Positions 26,647-39,488 of a DNA stretch of 64,000 nt are shown one piece after another. The position numbers and the translations under genes are program-made. This DNA comes from Acinetobacter corruptisaponis. GTDB taxonomy: Bacteria; Pseudomonadota; Gammaproteobacteria; Pseudomonadales; Moraxellaceae. The DNA lies in assembly GCF_030053775.1 (NCBI RefSeq), contig NZ_CP125669.1:2103962-2167961 (forward strand), written 5' to 3'. The notes beneath the pieces were generated by a model. That model saw nothing but the letters and a program-made list of their open reading frames with translations, searched no databases and had not been told where the DNA came from. How positions within the stretch are numbered: the stretch's first letter is position 1; each line of letters opens with the position of its first letter.

Positions 26647-28794
26647 CTATTGCACTGGATAGGCAGGTTTAAAATGATGACCCGCCTGTTTGCTCAGGTT
26701 GGATAGCTGTAAGCCATGCTGGGTCATCTGCTTATATTTTTCCAGCTCAATATTCAACTGGGTTACACGCTGTTTGAGTTCAATCGACATAAACTGGTTT
26801 GACTGCGCCAAGGCCACCCATCCTGCCTGTGCCCTTTGCTTTGGATTGTCATGGCTAAGCTGCTTTTGCATCCACTCATAAAGCTTCATTGCCCGTTGAT
26901 GTGCTTCAAACTTATAGGCAAACAAGGTGGTGGAAATTGCCGCTTCTGGGATTTCTCCCATCAACTTCATTTCAATCTGCCTAAGCTGATAGGCATATAA
27001 ATCAACACGGTACTTTAACAGATTCTGGCTAAACCACTCCGCAAAATCAATCAACAGCTCCATGACCTGCTGGCATTGCAGTAACAACTGCTGTTTTTCC
27101 TGGGCTGGCTTACGCTGCTCGATCTTCTGGACTCGCCATGTACGATACACTGCCAGTCCACCCACCACAAAAGCCCCAATTGAACCTGAAACAATTCCAC
27201 CAATCGCCGCACCAATTGCCAGACTATTCTTCATGACTGAACCAGACGGCTTATACTGCAAATAAGGACGGGATATTGCCTTGCTTTGGGATGAACCAAA
27301 ATTGCGATAAACCGCAAATCCAGTATTCATCAGAGGAATGGGTAGGAAATCATCCATGCCTGCCAAATGTTGTAGGCTGGCTTGGGCGGTTCTTTGCACC
27401 GATTCATAACTCAAGGCCAAATCGGCAAAAACCGAGGGATATTTTTCCTGTAGATGTGCCAGCTCAATATTGACCACAATCGCAATATGCGGATGGTTTT
27501 GTGCGAACTTCTCGATCGCCTCCACATCCATCGTGCATTTCACCTGCATCGGCGTGCCATCCACAATCAGGTCAAAACCCGCCAAATGTGAATGTTCCGC
27601 AAACTCAATGGTATGCCCCTGCTGACTCAGGTTGTAGGCCACCTGCTGTTTGGCAAGATAGGATGAAACACGCGACAAGGCTGCCTCATGATCATAATCA
27701 GGCGCGGGGATCTGTTTTAGGTTATAGAATGCATCTGGATTTCCCTTTGATGCCGCAACCAGCGCATCCAGCACCAAGGGATTGATCTGTAAATAATTCC
27801 AGATAAAGCCCAGACTATAATTGGCAGCATTCACCCCACTCACCAGTTTGAGCTCACGCCCTGTCAGGATACGCTGTAAAGCTGTATTAGCCACCTTATG
27901 CCGATCCAGATGCATCACCACATCGTGGTTGTTTAATAATTTTGGAGCAGACTCGATCACATGCTTGTAATAAGGAATGATAAATTCGCTGGCTGCCAGC
28001 CAGTGATTCAGGGAATACCCAACAAACTTTAGTTTTTGCTGTATGTCCAGCAAGGGCTGGGTTGAATCAGTGAAGTTTGTCTGTAATGTCTCAGGCAACA
28101 TTAAGGCAACTGTACGACTGGTAAGCTGTTCATACCTTGCCTGTTGCTGGATATGATCCAATTGTCCCAAGCGTTGCAATGCCTCAACCACATCACTGTT
28201 GCCCTGTTCATTCAGGTAGCCATTTCGATTTAACAGGCACTCAATAAAATCATAATGCACATGCTCAGGTTGTAACGACTGCTGCGCGAATAAAGCATGA
28301 TACATTTCAATGGCAACCGACCATTCTTCAAAATGTTGATATAGCTTAGCCAGCGCAAGTTTTATCTTGATGTCGTCATATTCATCATGCAACTGTTTCA
28401 GGATGCTTAGTTTTAGGGGACTGTCCTTACACTTTGCCAGATGTGACAACAGCCCATCCAAAGCCTGAGCATTATATTGCTCATCCGCATACTGCAAACT
28501 AAAGGCAAGGCCCTGTTCAAACCAGGCATAACGATGGGCATGTTGTGAGTAGGCAGGAATAAACACCTGATTGATCAACTTGATCAGGCGTAGGGAGCAA
28601 TTAATTTCTTCAGCCGTGTTGTGCGGAAAATCCCAGCTTTTAGGCAGGGCAATGTGGAATAGATGCGTGTATAAACCAGCAGTGAGTTCAGGCTGCTCAA
28701 GTGTTACAAGCTTCAATTGATCTTTGGCAGATAAATGATGTCCTTGCTGTTCAATGCGATCCAGACGCAACTTTAAGACATTGCTTGCTAACAT
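26647..28794 (-). CDS. Large unrecognised protein: helical repeats, PD-(D/E)XK-like core, glycine-zipper membrane segment
   Basis: A 715-residue protein; no family is recognised with confidence. Residues about 1-350 are helical and TPR-like. Around 375-455 a nuclease-like core is visible: a helix (YLAKQQVAYNLSQQGH), then GFDLIV with Asp408, then QVK at 417-419, followed by a strand AIVVNIEL. This D-x8-QxK spacing resembles Mrr- and YraN-type PD-(D/E)XK folds. Residues 521-550 form a glycine-zipper hydrophobic stretch (AIGAAIGGIVSGSIGAFVV), and the C-terminus is helical. The ATG at 28794 follows AGGA; a TTG at 28809 is less likely. It lies between the atp operon terminator and a lipoprotein gene. 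Nuclease activity is inference. Confidence 0.7.
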   Translation of the reverse strand: MLASNVLKLRLDRIEQQGHHLSAKDQLKLVTLEQPELTAGLYTHLFHIALPKSWDFPHNTAEEINCSLRLIKLINQVFIPAYSQHAHRYAWFEQGLAFSLQYADEQYNAQALDGLLSHLAKCKDSPLKLSILKQLHDEYDDIKIKLALAKLYQHFEEWSVAIEMYHALFAQQSLQPEHVHYDFIECLLNRNGYLNEQGNSDVVEALQRLGQLDHIQQQARYEQLTSRTVALMLPETLQTNFTDSTQPLLDIQQKLKFVGYSLNHWLAASEFIIPYYKHVIESAPKLLNNHDVVMHLDRHKVANTALQRILTGRELKLVSGVNAANYSLGFIWNYLQINPLVLDALVAASKGNPDAFYNLKQIPAPDYDHEAALSRVSSYLAKQQVAYNLSQQGHTIEFAEHSHLAGFDLIVDGTPMQVKCTMDVEAIEKFAQNHPHIAIVVNIELAHLQEKYPSVFADLALSYESVQRTAQASLQHLAGMDDFLPIPLMNTGFAVYRNFGSSQSKAISRPYLQYKPSGSVMKNSLAIGAAIGGIVSGSIGAFVVGGLAVYRTWRVQKIEQRKPAQEKQQLLLQCQQVMELLIDFAEWFSQNLLKYRVDLYAYQLRQIEMKLMGEIPEAAISTTLFAYKFEAHQRAMKLYEWMQKQLSHDNPKQRAQAGWVALAQSNQFMSIELKQRVTQLNIELEKYKQMTQHGLQLSNLSKQAGHHFKPAYPVQ

Positions 28795-28894
28795 ACTTTT
28801 CCTAATCAACTTCTTATCAAATTTACTGGTTATCTAGAATTTAAATTGTCTTTAAATAATTTCTAAACATCCATCTTAGTATGTTTTCAAACAA

Positions 28895-28920
28895 TAAAAA
28901 AGCCACCTTACGGTGGCTTT
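28895..28920 (-). terminator. Terminator of the atp operon
   Basis: GCCACC-4-GGTGGC stem; read leftwards it is followed by six T. It lies about 20 bases past the atpC stop. Confidence 0.9.
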
Positions 28921-28940
28921 CTCAATGTCAAACCAGCAAA

Positions 28941-29360
28941 TTATAATGCACGGTTTTTCATCTTACGGATAGTTTCAAGCTGACCTGAAATCTCTGATAG
29001 AGATGCCAGTGCAGCAGCTGAGTCCAAGTCACTCTTTTGATTGGCAAGCAATTGTTCAGCTTGTTTACGAGCTTCCAAAATTGCTGCTTCATCTAAGTTG
29101 TCAGCGCGGATTGCAGTATCTGCAAGCACGGTCACAACATGAGGCTGAACTTCCAGCACACCGCCTGATACATAAACAATTTCTTCTGTACCATTTTCCA
29201 ACTGAACACGAATCGGTCCTGGTTGGAGCAAGGTCACAAGTGGCGCATGTCCTGGCAAAATACCAAGCTCACCACCCGCACCTTTTGCGATCAACATCGT
29301 AACTTGTCCAGAGTAAATCGACTCTTTAACACTTACAACATCACATTGCATAGTCGCCAT
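28941..29360 (-). CDS. atpC: ATP synthase F1 subunit epsilon
   Basis: A 139-residue subunit of the rotor stalk that links gamma to the c-ring and inhibits ATP hydrolysis. The N-terminal beta-sandwich (MATMQCDVVSVKESIYSG; GELGILPGHAPLVTLL) and the C-terminal two-helix hairpin (about 88-139) are both present. Last gene of atpIBEFHAGDC, 28 bases after atpD, and followed by the operon terminator. Confidence 0.97.
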   Translation of the reverse strand: MATMQCDVVSVKESIYSGQVTMLIAKGAGGELGILPGHAPLVTLLQPGPIRVQLENGTEEIVYVSGGVLEVQPHVVTVLADTAIRADNLDEAAILEARKQAEQLLANQKSDLDSAAALASLSEISGQLETIRKMKNRAL

Positions 29361-29388
29361 GAGAATCTCCTTAAATTAGAGTTGCTAA

Positions 29389-30798
<1,410 letters not shown>

Positions 30799-30812
30799 TC
30801 AAACTAATAATG

Positions 30813-31682
30813 TTAAACGGCAGCGGCACCGCCAACGATCTCGGAAATTTCCTGAGTAATCGCGGCTTGACGCAGCTTGTTGTAAATGAGCTGTAGGTCT
30901 TTAATCAATTGTCCTGCGTTGTCTGTCGCCGCTTTCATCGCGACCATACGAGCTGACTGCTCACATGCAACGTTTTCAATCACACCTTGATAAACCATAG
31001 ACTCGATATAGCGAACCAACAAACCATTCAACAATACTTCTGCTTCTGGTTCGTAGATATAGTCCCAACCATAAGTACGGTTGAGATCATCGCCTGCTTG
31101 TGCTGGTGCCAAAGGAACAAGTTGTTCCACTTTAGGCTGCTGGGTCATCGCATTGACGAAACCATTTGACACGAGGTAGATACGATCCAGCTCGCCCTTG
31201 TCAAATGCGTCAAGCATCACCTGTACTGAGCCAGTCAACTGTTCCAAACTCGGCGCATCGCCAAGTTGGGTGGTTGCACCAAGCACCTTACCGCCGTAAT
31301 TCTTAAAAAACGAAACCGCTTTTTGACCAATCAAAGCAAATTCAACTTCAATTGACTGCTGTTGCTGTGCTTTGACATGCTGCACAACTTTCTTGAACAA
31401 GTTAATGTTCAAGCCACCTGCCAAGCCACGATCTGAAGACACCACGATATAGCCAACACGCTTAACTGGGCGGTCAACCATATAACGGTGTTTGTATTCA
31501 GGGTTCGCTTGTACCAGGTGAGCAATTACACGGCGCATATTATCGGCATACGGACGGCCCTGAGCCATGCGCTCTTGCGCACGACGCATTTTAGAAGCAG
31601 CTACCATTTGCATCGCGCGAGTAATCTTTTGCGTGCTCTTGATACTAGCTACTTTGGCGCGAATTTCTTTTAAATTTGCCAT
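30813..31682 (-). CDS. atpG: ATP synthase F1 subunit gamma
   Basis: Central rotor shaft, 289 residues. The N-terminal helix ([20 protein letters not shown]) and C-terminal helix ([19 protein letters not shown]) form the coiled coil inside the alpha/beta ring, with the Rossmann-like middle domain between them. The gap to atpA (77 bases) is the longest inside the F1 part and contains a hairpin. Confidence 0.97.
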   Translation of the reverse strand: MANLKEIRAKVASIKSTQKITRAMQMVAASKMRRAQERMAQGRPYADNMRRVIAHLVQANPEYKHRYMVDRPVKRVGYIVVSSDRGLAGGLNINLFKKVVQHVKAQQQQSIEVEFALIGQKAVSFFKNYGGKVLGATTQLGDAPSLEQLTGSVQVMLDAFDKGELDRIYLVSNGFVNAMTQQPKVEQLVPLAPAQAGDDLNRTYGWDYIYEPEAEVLLNGLLVRYIESMVYQGVIENVACEQSARMVAMKAATDNAGQLIKDLQLIYNKLRQAAITQEISEIVGGAAAV

Positions 31683-31698
31683 ACGCTTAACCTAGTAT

Positions 31699-31714
31699 TC
31701 GAAAGCCCTTTCGA
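31699..31714. other. Hairpin between atpA and atpG
   Basis: TCGAAA-GCCC-TTTCGA, a 6-bp stem with a 4-base loop and no T tail. It may set mRNA stability or translation between the two genes. Confidence 0.45.
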
Positions 31715-31759
31715 GCTTCCGAAGGTTGATCCGTGAACCAAACTTAACTAAAGCTTAAC

Positions 31760-33304
31760 TTAGTAAGTTTGAGTCGCTTTGAAGCTCTCAATACCTGCTT
31801 TGAATGCTGCTTCGATGTCTTTGTTGTAATCACCAGTTTCATCGATCTGTTGCATCAACGCAGCATGTTCAGAACGGAAGTAAGAGATTAACGCAGCATC
31901 AAAGTCTACGATCTTCTTCACTTCTACGTCAGCCATGTAGCCTTCGTTAGATGCATATACAGAAACAGCCTGGTCAGCAATTGAGTATGGAGCATATTGT
32001 TTTTGCTTCATTAACTCAGTTACACGTTGACCATGCTCAAGTTGCTTACGGGTTGCTTCATCAAGGTCAGAAGCAAACTGAGCAAACGCAGCCAATTCAC
32101 GGTATTGTGCTAAAGCGGTACGGATACCACCAGACAATTTTTTGATGATCTTGGTCTGAGCTGAACCACCAACACGGGATACAGAGATACCCGCGTTCAC
32201 AGCAGGACGAATACCTGCGTTGAATAATGATGTTTCCAGGAAGATCTGACCGTCAGTAATCGAAATTACGTTGGTTGGTACGAATGCAGATACGTCACCC
32301 GCTTGAGTTTCAATGATTGGCAATGCAGTTAAAGAACCAGTTTGACCTGTTACTGCGCCATTCGTGAATTTCTCAACATAATCAGCTGAAACGCGAGAAG
32401 CACGCTCAAGAAGACGTGAGTGAAGATAGAATACGTCACCTGGATACGCTTCACGACCTGGTGGACGACGTAACAATAATGAAATTTGACGGTAAGCAAC
32501 AGCTTGCTTAGACAAATCATCATAAATGATTAACGCATCTTCACCGCGGTCACGGAAGTATTCACCCATTGTACAGCCAGAGTACGGAGCCAAATACTGC
32601 ATTGCTGCAGGATCAGCGGCCGCAGCTGCGACAACAGTTGTATACGCCATAGCGCCAGTTTCTTCCAGCTTGCGCACCACGTTTGCAATTGTTGATTGTT
32701 TTTGACCAATCGCAACGTATACACATTTAATGCCAGAGTTTTTCTGAGCGATGATCGCATCGATCGCCATTGCTGTTTTACCAGTTTGACGGTCACCAAT
32801 AATCAACTCACGCTGACCACGACCTACAGGAATCATGGTATCAACTGATTTATAACCAGTTTGAACAGGTTCGTCGACAGACTGACGCCAAATTACACCT
32901 GGTGCCACTTTTTCAACAGCATCAGTCAGTTTTGCATCAATTGGGCCTTTGCCATCAATTGGGTTACCCAAAGCGTCTACGACACGGCCAAGAAGTTCAG
33001 GACCAACTGGAACTTCTAATACGCGACCAGTACAGCGAGCTTTTTGACCTTCTTGCAGGCTTAGGTAGTTACCTAAAACAACGGCACCCACTGAATCCTG
33101 TTCTAGGTTCAGTGCCATACCAAATAAGCCGCCGTCGAATTCGATCATTTCACCGTACATTGCATCCGCAAGACCGTGAATACGCACGATACCGTCAGAT
33201 ACCATGACGATGGTACCTTCATTCTTAGCGGTCGCGCTGGTGTCCAGATCGCCGATACGCTGTTTAATGAGCGCACTGATCTCGGATGGATTCAGTTGTT
33301 GCAT
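31760..33304 (-). CDS. atpA: ATP synthase F1 subunit alpha
   Basis: Regulatory nucleotide-binding subunit, 514 residues. Walker A GDRQTGKT and the alpha signature [14 protein letters not shown] are present. The ATG at 33304 ([17 protein letters not shown]) is the family start; the frame extends five codons further only because the ribosome site TTGAGGAATAGC happens to be open. Confidence 0.98.
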   Translation of the reverse strand: MQQLNPSEISALIKQRIGDLDTSATAKNEGTIVMVSDGIVRIHGLADAMYGEMIEFDGGLFGMALNLEQDSVGAVVLGNYLSLQEGQKARCTGRVLEVPVGPELLGRVVDALGNPIDGKGPIDAKLTDAVEKVAPGVIWRQSVDEPVQTGYKSVDTMIPVGRGQRELIIGDRQTGKTAMAIDAIIAQKNSGIKCVYVAIGQKQSTIANVVRKLEETGAMAYTTVVAAAAADPAAMQYLAPYSGCTMGEYFRDRGEDALIIYDDLSKQAVAYRQISLLLRRPPGREAYPGDVFYLHSRLLERASRVSADYVEKFTNGAVTGQTGSLTALPIIETQAGDVSAFVPTNVISITDGQIFLETSLFNAGIRPAVNAGISVSRVGGSAQTKIIKKLSGGIRTALAQYRELAAFAQFASDLDEATRKQLEHGQRVTELMKQKQYAPYSIADQAVSVYASNEGYMADVEVKKIVDFDAALISYFRSEHAALMQQIDETGDYNKDIEAAFKAGIESFKATQTY

Positions 33305-33346
33305 TGCGCTATTCCTCAATCTTTTTTAAGTTCAGTCTTTTTGCTG

Positions 33347-33883
33347 TTAGGCAAGAAGACGAGTCCGCATTTTTTCAAGCTTGTTAAGCGCAGAGTCATC
33401 TATCACTTGGTCGCCTGCACGAATCACAACACCTGCGATCAACGCTGGATTAACGCTAACAGTCACATGAACAGTTTTGTTAAAACGTTTTTCAAGCGCA
33501 TGAGCCAAAATATGCTCTTGGGTCGCATCTAATGGGAAAGCAGATTCAATCTCCACTTCCACCGTGTTGTTGTTCTGCGATTTAAGCTGTTCATACTCTG
33601 CCGAGATAGCAGGTAATAAAGCTAAACGATCATTACGAGAAAGTTCAGTAATAAAGTTCTTCACTGATTGGGAGTGTTTATCACCAATAACTTCCCATAT
33701 AGCATTTACTCTATCAACATCTGTGAATCTAGGTTGATTGATGTATGCAGAGAAGTCGTGATCCAACATCATTAGACTTAACTTTTGAAGTAATGTAGAC
33801 CATGAATCCAAATTACCTTTGTCAGCGGCAAAACCAAATGCTGCTTTAGCGTATGGGCGTGCCAACGTCAAGAGTTCAGCCAT
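33347..33883 (-). CDS. atpH: ATP synthase F1 subunit delta
   Basis: A 178-residue peripheral stalk subunit that caps the alpha subunits and holds the b dimer. Typical start ([13 protein letters not shown]) and the conserved C-terminal segment [28 protein letters not shown] are visible. It starts 11 bases after atpF. Confidence 0.97.
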   Translation of the reverse strand: MAELLTLARPYAKAAFGFAADKGNLDSWSTLLQKLSLMMLDHDFSAYINQPRFTDVDRVNAIWEVIGDKHSQSVKNFITELSRNDRLALLPAISAEYEQLKSQNNNTVEVEIESAFPLDATQEHILAHALEKRFNKTVHVTVSVNPALIAGVVIRAGDQVIDDSALNKLEKMRTRLLA

Positions 33884-33894
33884 ATTTCCCTCGC

Positions 33895-34365
33895 TTAAAG
33901 TTTAGCAGCCAGCTGCGTTAGCATGGCATTATGAGCTTCTGCGTCAACTTGTTGGTTCAGAATTTTTTCTGCGCCAGCAACTGCCAAGGCAGCAACTTGT
34001 TGACGTAATTCTTCGCGAGCAGCATTGATGTCCTGATCAACAGTTTCTTTCGCCTGTTGACGGATACGTTCACCTTCAGCAGATGCCTGGGTACGCGCTT
34101 CTTCTACCAATTGTGCTGCACGACGGTTCGCTTGTTCGATCAATTGAGCCGCTTGTGCTTTCGCCGCATCCAGTTCCGCCTTAACCTGTGCTTGCGCATC
34201 GGCAAGGTCAGACTTGGCTTTCTCAGCAGCGTTTAAGCCATCAGCAATTTTACGCTGACGCTCACTAATCGCATTGATTAGTGGTGGCCAAACAAACTTC
34301 ATGCAGAATGCGACGAACATCGCAAATGCAATTGCCTGGCCAATCAATGTGAGGTTGATATTCAT
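33895..34365 (-). CDS. atpF: ATP synthase Fo subunit b
   Basis: A 156-residue stator subunit. One N-terminal membrane helix (about 5-26, [20 protein letters not shown]) is followed by a long, charged, Ala-rich coiled coil, the usual b-subunit layout. The ATG at 34365 has the same AGGAATAGC-type ribosome site as atpA; the five-codon upstream extension is rejected. Confidence 0.97.
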   Translation of the reverse strand: MNINLTLIGQAIAFAMFVAFCMKFVWPPLINAISERQRKIADGLNAAEKAKSDLADAQAQVKAELDAAKAQAAQLIEQANRRAAQLVEEARTQASAEGERIRQQAKETVDQDINAAREELRQQVAALAVAGAEKILNQQVDAEAHNAMLTQLAAKL

Positions 34366-34404
34366 TTCGCTATTCCTCAATATGTGGATTTAGGAATTAA
34401 GCTA

Positions 34405-34683
<279 letters not shown>

Positions 34684-34732
34684 TTAAACTAAAATTTAAG
34701 CCCAACCGTCAGGTGACAGTCAGGCAATACCA

Positions 34733-35611
<879 letters not shown>

Positions 35612-35708
35612 TCACACCTGGTCAATGTCAATCATTAAAAAGAAGCGGAACGAATCCTGCGAACTGCAAAAATCTCGTACCCTCTTCCAAAAATCTCAAA
35701 AATGTGTT

Positions 35709-36107
35709 TCATTCTCGTTGCTGGAGACGTGACACCCAGAATGGTGCAACCCACGACATAGCCTGAACGAGGATAAATCCACAAAACAATGCCACCGCTG
35801 ACAACGGTTTGACATTGCTCAAAATTAAAATAAAACCCACAATCACAATTGCAAACTTACCGAGCATTCCCCGATACATATTCAGCATGACCTGTCTTGA
35901 CGCCCTTGCCCCAGCTGTCCTAAACGACTGCCAGGCAAAATAACAATGCGCCAACCAACAAACCAGTGCCCCAAGCGCAGCACTCAGGGCGGCAGTGGTG
36001 TCTTTTATCAACCATGCCAGCAACGCTGCCACAGGAATCATGCACGCCTGTAAGAAGACCAAAGCTTTTGCTAATCGTCGGTCAATCAAGCGACTAGTTC
36101 GGCTCAT
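35709..36107 (-). CDS. atpI: ATP synthase subunit I
   Basis: A 132-residue membrane protein with four hydrophobic helices at the head of the operon. AtpI helps c-ring assembly and Mg2+ supply in some bacteria and is not essential. The sequence is weakly conserved, as usual for this subunit; position decides the call. The operon promoter must lie in 36108-36277, behind the znuA 3' end. Confidence 0.85.
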   Translation of the reverse strand: MSRTSRLIDRRLAKALVFLQACMIPVAALLAWLIKDTTAALSAALGALVCWLAHCYFAWQSFRTAGARASRQVMLNMYRGMLGKFAIVIVGFILILSNVKPLSAVALFCGFILVQAMSWVAPFWVSRLQQRE

Positions 36108-36277
36108 TTTTTACCCACTTACAGCATAACTGCTTGACAAGTTTTAATCATGATTGTTTTGAATCGCAGGCATTATAGAGTTACACCCCTGAACATGCAA
36201 TCTTTTCTCGACTTAAGTCTGTTTTTTTCGTTAGCCCATTTTTTGACGATAGAGTCAATTGGTTTTTATTTTTTTCA

Positions 36278-37117
36278 TCAATTTTGTGTACTTAATACGC
36301 ATTTATCGGTTTTTGAAGCCAATTTTTTCCACGCTGTTACAAAATTGTCCTCACCACGCATGCTTTCATCCACGGGCTGGAAAACCACTGGGTTCAATTT
36401 TTGATACTGGCTGCTGCTGGCAGATGTTTCAGCCAATAGGCACATTTGTGCTTTAGGCCGATTGTCCATGAGATATTTAATCTGGGCAGCAGTCGGTGCA
36501 ATATGCGGATCATCGGTTAATGCCCCTGCAAACTTCAGGTTCAGCGCCCGCTCCAGATACTGATAGGCATCATGATAAGACCAGTAGGGCTTGGCTTTAT
36601 TCGAACTATCGAATTGTTGTGATGCTTGTAACATCTGCTGAGCAAAGTCTTTGGCATTGGCAAGATATTTTGCCTTATTTTCTGGATACTGTTGCCCACG
36701 TAAAGTCGCGATGAAGAACGCAATACGAACGGCATTGTTGGGATCTAGCCATACATGACTGTCCACTGTATTTGCCAGTGCGGCCCCACGTAAGTTGCGT
36801 TGTGGTAAGGTGGTCAGGATTCCTGAATCAAGCAGTGCAATCGCCTTGCGGTTTTGATTGAGTAGCTTCTCCAAAGGCGCTTCATGCACTTTACCGAGCC
36901 ATAACACCAATGAGGCATCCTGAATCGCCTTGCGATGGGCTGGGGTAAGCTGTACATCATGGCCTGTCTGGTCACCCAGCAACAGTACTGGTTCTTCCAC
37001 ACCATCGGTGACTTCTTTTGCAATCAGGTAAATGGGATGTGTTGAAACCACTAAACTTTGTGTCCAGCCCCATGTGCTCAACATTGACAACAAGACCAGA
37101 AGAAAAAGGCGCAACAT
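36278..37117 (-). CDS. znuA: Zinc ABC transporter substrate-binding protein ZnuA
   Basis: Periplasmic zinc-binding protein of the ZnuABC importer. The 279-residue protein has a signal peptide (about 1-20, cut near TQS), and cluster-9 zinc ligands are visible: His in TGHDVQLTPAHRKAI, His in DSHVWLDPNNA and His in WSYHDAYQYLER, with DDPHIAPTAAQIK further on. The ATG at 37117 is preferred over a TTG at 37132. It is divergent from zur-znuC-znuB, with a Zur box 28 bases upstream of the start. Confidence 0.93.
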   Translation of the reverse strand: MLRLFLLVLLSMLSTWGWTQSLVVSTHPIYLIAKEVTDGVEEPVLLLGDQTGHDVQLTPAHRKAIQDASLVLWLGKVHEAPLEKLLNQNRKAIALLDSGILTTLPQRNLRGAALANTVDSHVWLDPNNAVRIAFFIATLRGQQYPENKAKYLANAKDFAQQMLQASQQFDSSNKAKPYWSYHDAYQYLERALNLKFAGALTDDPHIAPTAAQIKYLMDNRPKAQMCLLAETSASSSQYQKLNPVVFQPVDESMRGEDNFVTAWKKLASKTDKCVLSTQN

Positions 37118-37144
37118 CACAGGATTACTCAAGAAAGCGAAGCA

Positions 37145-37159
37145 TGTTATAATATAACA
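37145..37159. promoter_or_regulatory. Zur box
   Basis: Perfect palindrome TGTTATAATATAACA, identical to the core of the known gammaproteobacterial Zur site, located just upstream of znuA in the znuA/zur divergent region. Zinc-loaded Zur would bind here and shut off zinc uptake. Confidence 0.88.
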
Positions 37160-37342
37160 AAAGTTAAAAAATGCCTATGTCTATTTTCAGGATTCATCAC
37201 ACTATCTATTACCCAGTCCATTTAATATAGATCGTTATAGATGAATTGCATGATATGATAGTGCGTCTGTTGGTACACCTGCGACACAGGTTATATATAG
37301 TCGACATATCAATAGGCCCTACAAAAACAATGAGGTCAATTT

Positions 37343-37840
37343 ATGAGTTCTTGTTCACACGAACATGACAATGCATTACACGGTGTTCACGGTCATCACG
37401 ATATTAAGGCGCGACTTGCCGAAGCAGAGATTTTATGCACTGCGGCGGGCGCTCGCCTGACACCTTTGCGTAAAGAAGTGCTTGAACTCATCTTAAATGC
37501 CTCTGCTCCAATGGGTGCCTATGACCTCCTGGCAAAAATCAAGGGACAGGCAGACCGCCCTGCCGCCCCACCTACAGTTTACCGTACCCTTGACTTCTTG
37601 CTGGAGAAAGGCTTAATCCATCGGCTGACCTCAATTAATGCCTATATTCCCTGCTGTCATCCACGTGAGGGGCATCAGGCCGCATTCCTGATTTGTACAG
37701 AATGTCACTCGGTTAAGGAGGCATCGGCACAGGGCCTGATTCAACAACTGGATCAACTTGCCGCCTCTGACCAATTTTCTGCTCAACACAGCATTATTGA
37801 GATTTCTGGAAAATGTCACCAGTGCAGCCTGCTTCAGTAA
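37343..37840 (+). CDS. zur: Zinc uptake regulator Zur (Fur family)
   Basis: A 165-residue repressor. A His/Cys-rich N-terminal tail (SSCSHEHDNALHGVHGHH) precedes the winged helix (about 40-95; APPTVYRTLDFLLEKGLIHRL). The structural zinc cysteines are paired as CTEC and CHQC. Its last 28 bases overlap the start of znuC, which indicates a coupled operon zur-znuC-znuB. The neighbouring zinc transporter genes and the Zur box make this Zur rather than Fur. Confidence 0.95.
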   Translation: MSSCSHEHDNALHGVHGHHDIKARLAEAEILCTAAGARLTPLRKEVLELILNASAPMGAYDLLAKIKGQADRPAAPPTVYRTLDFLLEKGLIHRLTSINAYIPCCHPREGHQAAFLICTECHSVKEASAQGLIQQLDQLAASDQFSAQHSIIEISGKCHQCSLLQ

Positions 37841-38601
37841 ACCCTCCGCTGATCCAACTGGAGAATATCTCAGTTCGACGCGATGAACGGGATATCTTGC
37901 GTAACGTTGACTTTGCCTTGCAGGCAAAAGAGATTGTGACGCTGATTGGTCCGAATGGTGCAGGCAAGTCCACCCTGATCAAGGTCTTGCTTGGCATCAT
38001 GCCACCCAATAAAGGCAAGGTTCATTTTTCCAAAAAGCTAAAAATGGCCTATGTTCCACAAAAGTTTAATCCATCTACCAGCCTCCCTTTACGTGTACAG
38101 GACTTGTTGGACTTGGAAGTTTGCGAAGCCCATTTACGTGAAGAGATTATCCGTGATACAGGTATCCTGAAACTACAGCAGTCCAAGGTCCAGCAACTTT
38201 CAGGCGGTGAACGGCAGCGGGTGTTACTGGCACGTGCCCTGTTGCGCCAGCCAGACATTCTGGTGCTGGATGAACCAATGCAGGGTCTGGATATTCAGTC
38301 CGAGGCAGAGCTGTATGACTATGTGCGTAGTTTGCCCGAACGCTATGGCTGCGCGGTACTGATGGTCTCCCATGACCTGCAATGGGTCATGCAGGGTACA
38401 CATCGTGTGGTCTGTTTAAATAAACATATCTGTTGCAGTGGTCTGCCTGAAAGTATTCAGCAGCATCCTGAATATCAGGCGATTTTCGGTACACAACGCA
38501 TGTTCTACCAGCATCATCACAACCACTGCGGACATAGTGACCATGCTGAACCCTGTAGCCACGATCCACGCCCCCACATTCACCCTGAACCAAAGGCCTA
38601 A
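37813..38601 (+). CDS. znuC: Zinc ABC transporter ATP-binding protein ZnuC
   Basis: A 262-residue ATPase of the zinc importer: Walker A GPNGAGKST, signature LSGGERQR, Walker B ILVLDEP and switch His in VSHDL. The C-terminus carries a His-rich tail (HHHNHCGHSDH and further His), common in zinc-handling proteins. It begins inside the end of zur and is followed by znuB after 3 bases. Confidence 0.96.
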   Translation: MSPVQPASVNPPLIQLENISVRRDERDILRNVDFALQAKEIVTLIGPNGAGKSTLIKVLLGIMPPNKGKVHFSKKLKMAYVPQKFNPSTSLPLRVQDLLDLEVCEAHLREEIIRDTGILKLQQSKVQQLSGGERQRVLLARALLRQPDILVLDEPMQGLDIQSEAELYDYVRSLPERYGCAVLMVSHDLQWVMQGTHRVVCLNKHICCSGLPESIQQHPEYQAIFGTQRMFYQHHHNHCGHSDHAEPCSHDPRPHIHPEPKA

Positions 38602-38604
38602 GCC

Positions 38605-39408
38605 ATGATGGAATGGTTACAACTACTATTACCCGCTTGGATCATGGGCACATTGTTGGTGTTTTTAACTGCGCCACTGGGTTGTTTAATGCTATGGCGT
38701 AGAATGTCCTTTTTTGCAGACACCATGGCGCATGGCACACTGCTTGGTGTCGCTGTTGCAGGCATTCTGCATTTACCTTTCTGGCTGGGTGTTGGCTGTC
38801 TGGCGGCATTGCTGGTTGCCATTCTATGGGTTTTGCACGACTCACGTTTACCGAACGATGCCCTGCTCGCCTTGTGTTCAGCGACCCTGCTTTGCTCAGG
38901 CCTTTTATTAATCCAGCAAGTACCGAGCTTACGTCCAGAACTGTTAAGCTATCTGTTTGGTGACCTGCTCAGTATTGAATGGGATGATTTACCTATCTTT
39001 GCAATCGTGATCATCAGCGCCCTTGTGGTGCTTTACCGTTCATGGTCGGCACAAATCCAGATTGCCATTGACCCCGATATTGCCATGAGCGAAGGAGTCA
39101 ATGCCAACTGGCAACGCCTGATTTTCATGCTGTTGCTGGCCTTGTTTACTGTACTGGCATTACGTGCCGTGGGTTCACTACTGATGGGTGCGCTACTGGT
39201 GATTCCTGCGCTTAGTGCCCGTTTGCTGGCGCACTCACCTAAACAGATGGTGATCTGGGCATTCATACTGGCTCAATTTGGCGTTACAGTTGGGCTATGG
39301 TCAAGTGCGGCGCTCAACATTGCCACAGGTTTAAGTATTGTATTGTGTATGGCACTTTGTTTTGCCATCATTTTTATGGGACAGAAACTGAGTTCACATT
39401 CCCAATAA
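38605..39408 (+). CDS. znuB: Zinc ABC transporter permease ZnuB
   Basis: A 267-residue inner-membrane permease of the ABC-3 family with about eight helices. Characteristic segments are FFADTMAHGTLLGVA near the N-terminus and VGSLLMGALLVIPALSARLLA in the middle. It completes the zinc importer with ZnuA and ZnuC. Confidence 0.95.
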   Translation: MMEWLQLLLPAWIMGTLLVFLTAPLGCLMLWRRMSFFADTMAHGTLLGVAVAGILHLPFWLGVGCLAALLVAILWVLHDSRLPNDALLALCSATLLCSGLLLIQQVPSLRPELLSYLFGDLLSIEWDDLPIFAIVIISALVVLYRSWSAQIQIAIDPDIAMSEGVNANWQRLIFMLLLALFTVLALRAVGSLLMGALLVIPALSARLLAHSPKQMVIWAFILAQFGVTVGLWSSAALNIATGLSIVLCMALCFAIIFMGQKLSSHSQ

Positions 39409-39488
39409 AATAGGTTAATTTTTTTCCATCGAAATGCCCACCCAGTACAAACTATAATGCTGTAAGGCAAACCCAAGGTGTGACGAGA

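Noticed and set aside
37245..37280. A possible second Zur box near zur (ATGATATGATA region)
   Set aside because: Only weak resemblance; it lacks the dyad symmetry of the box at 37145-37159.
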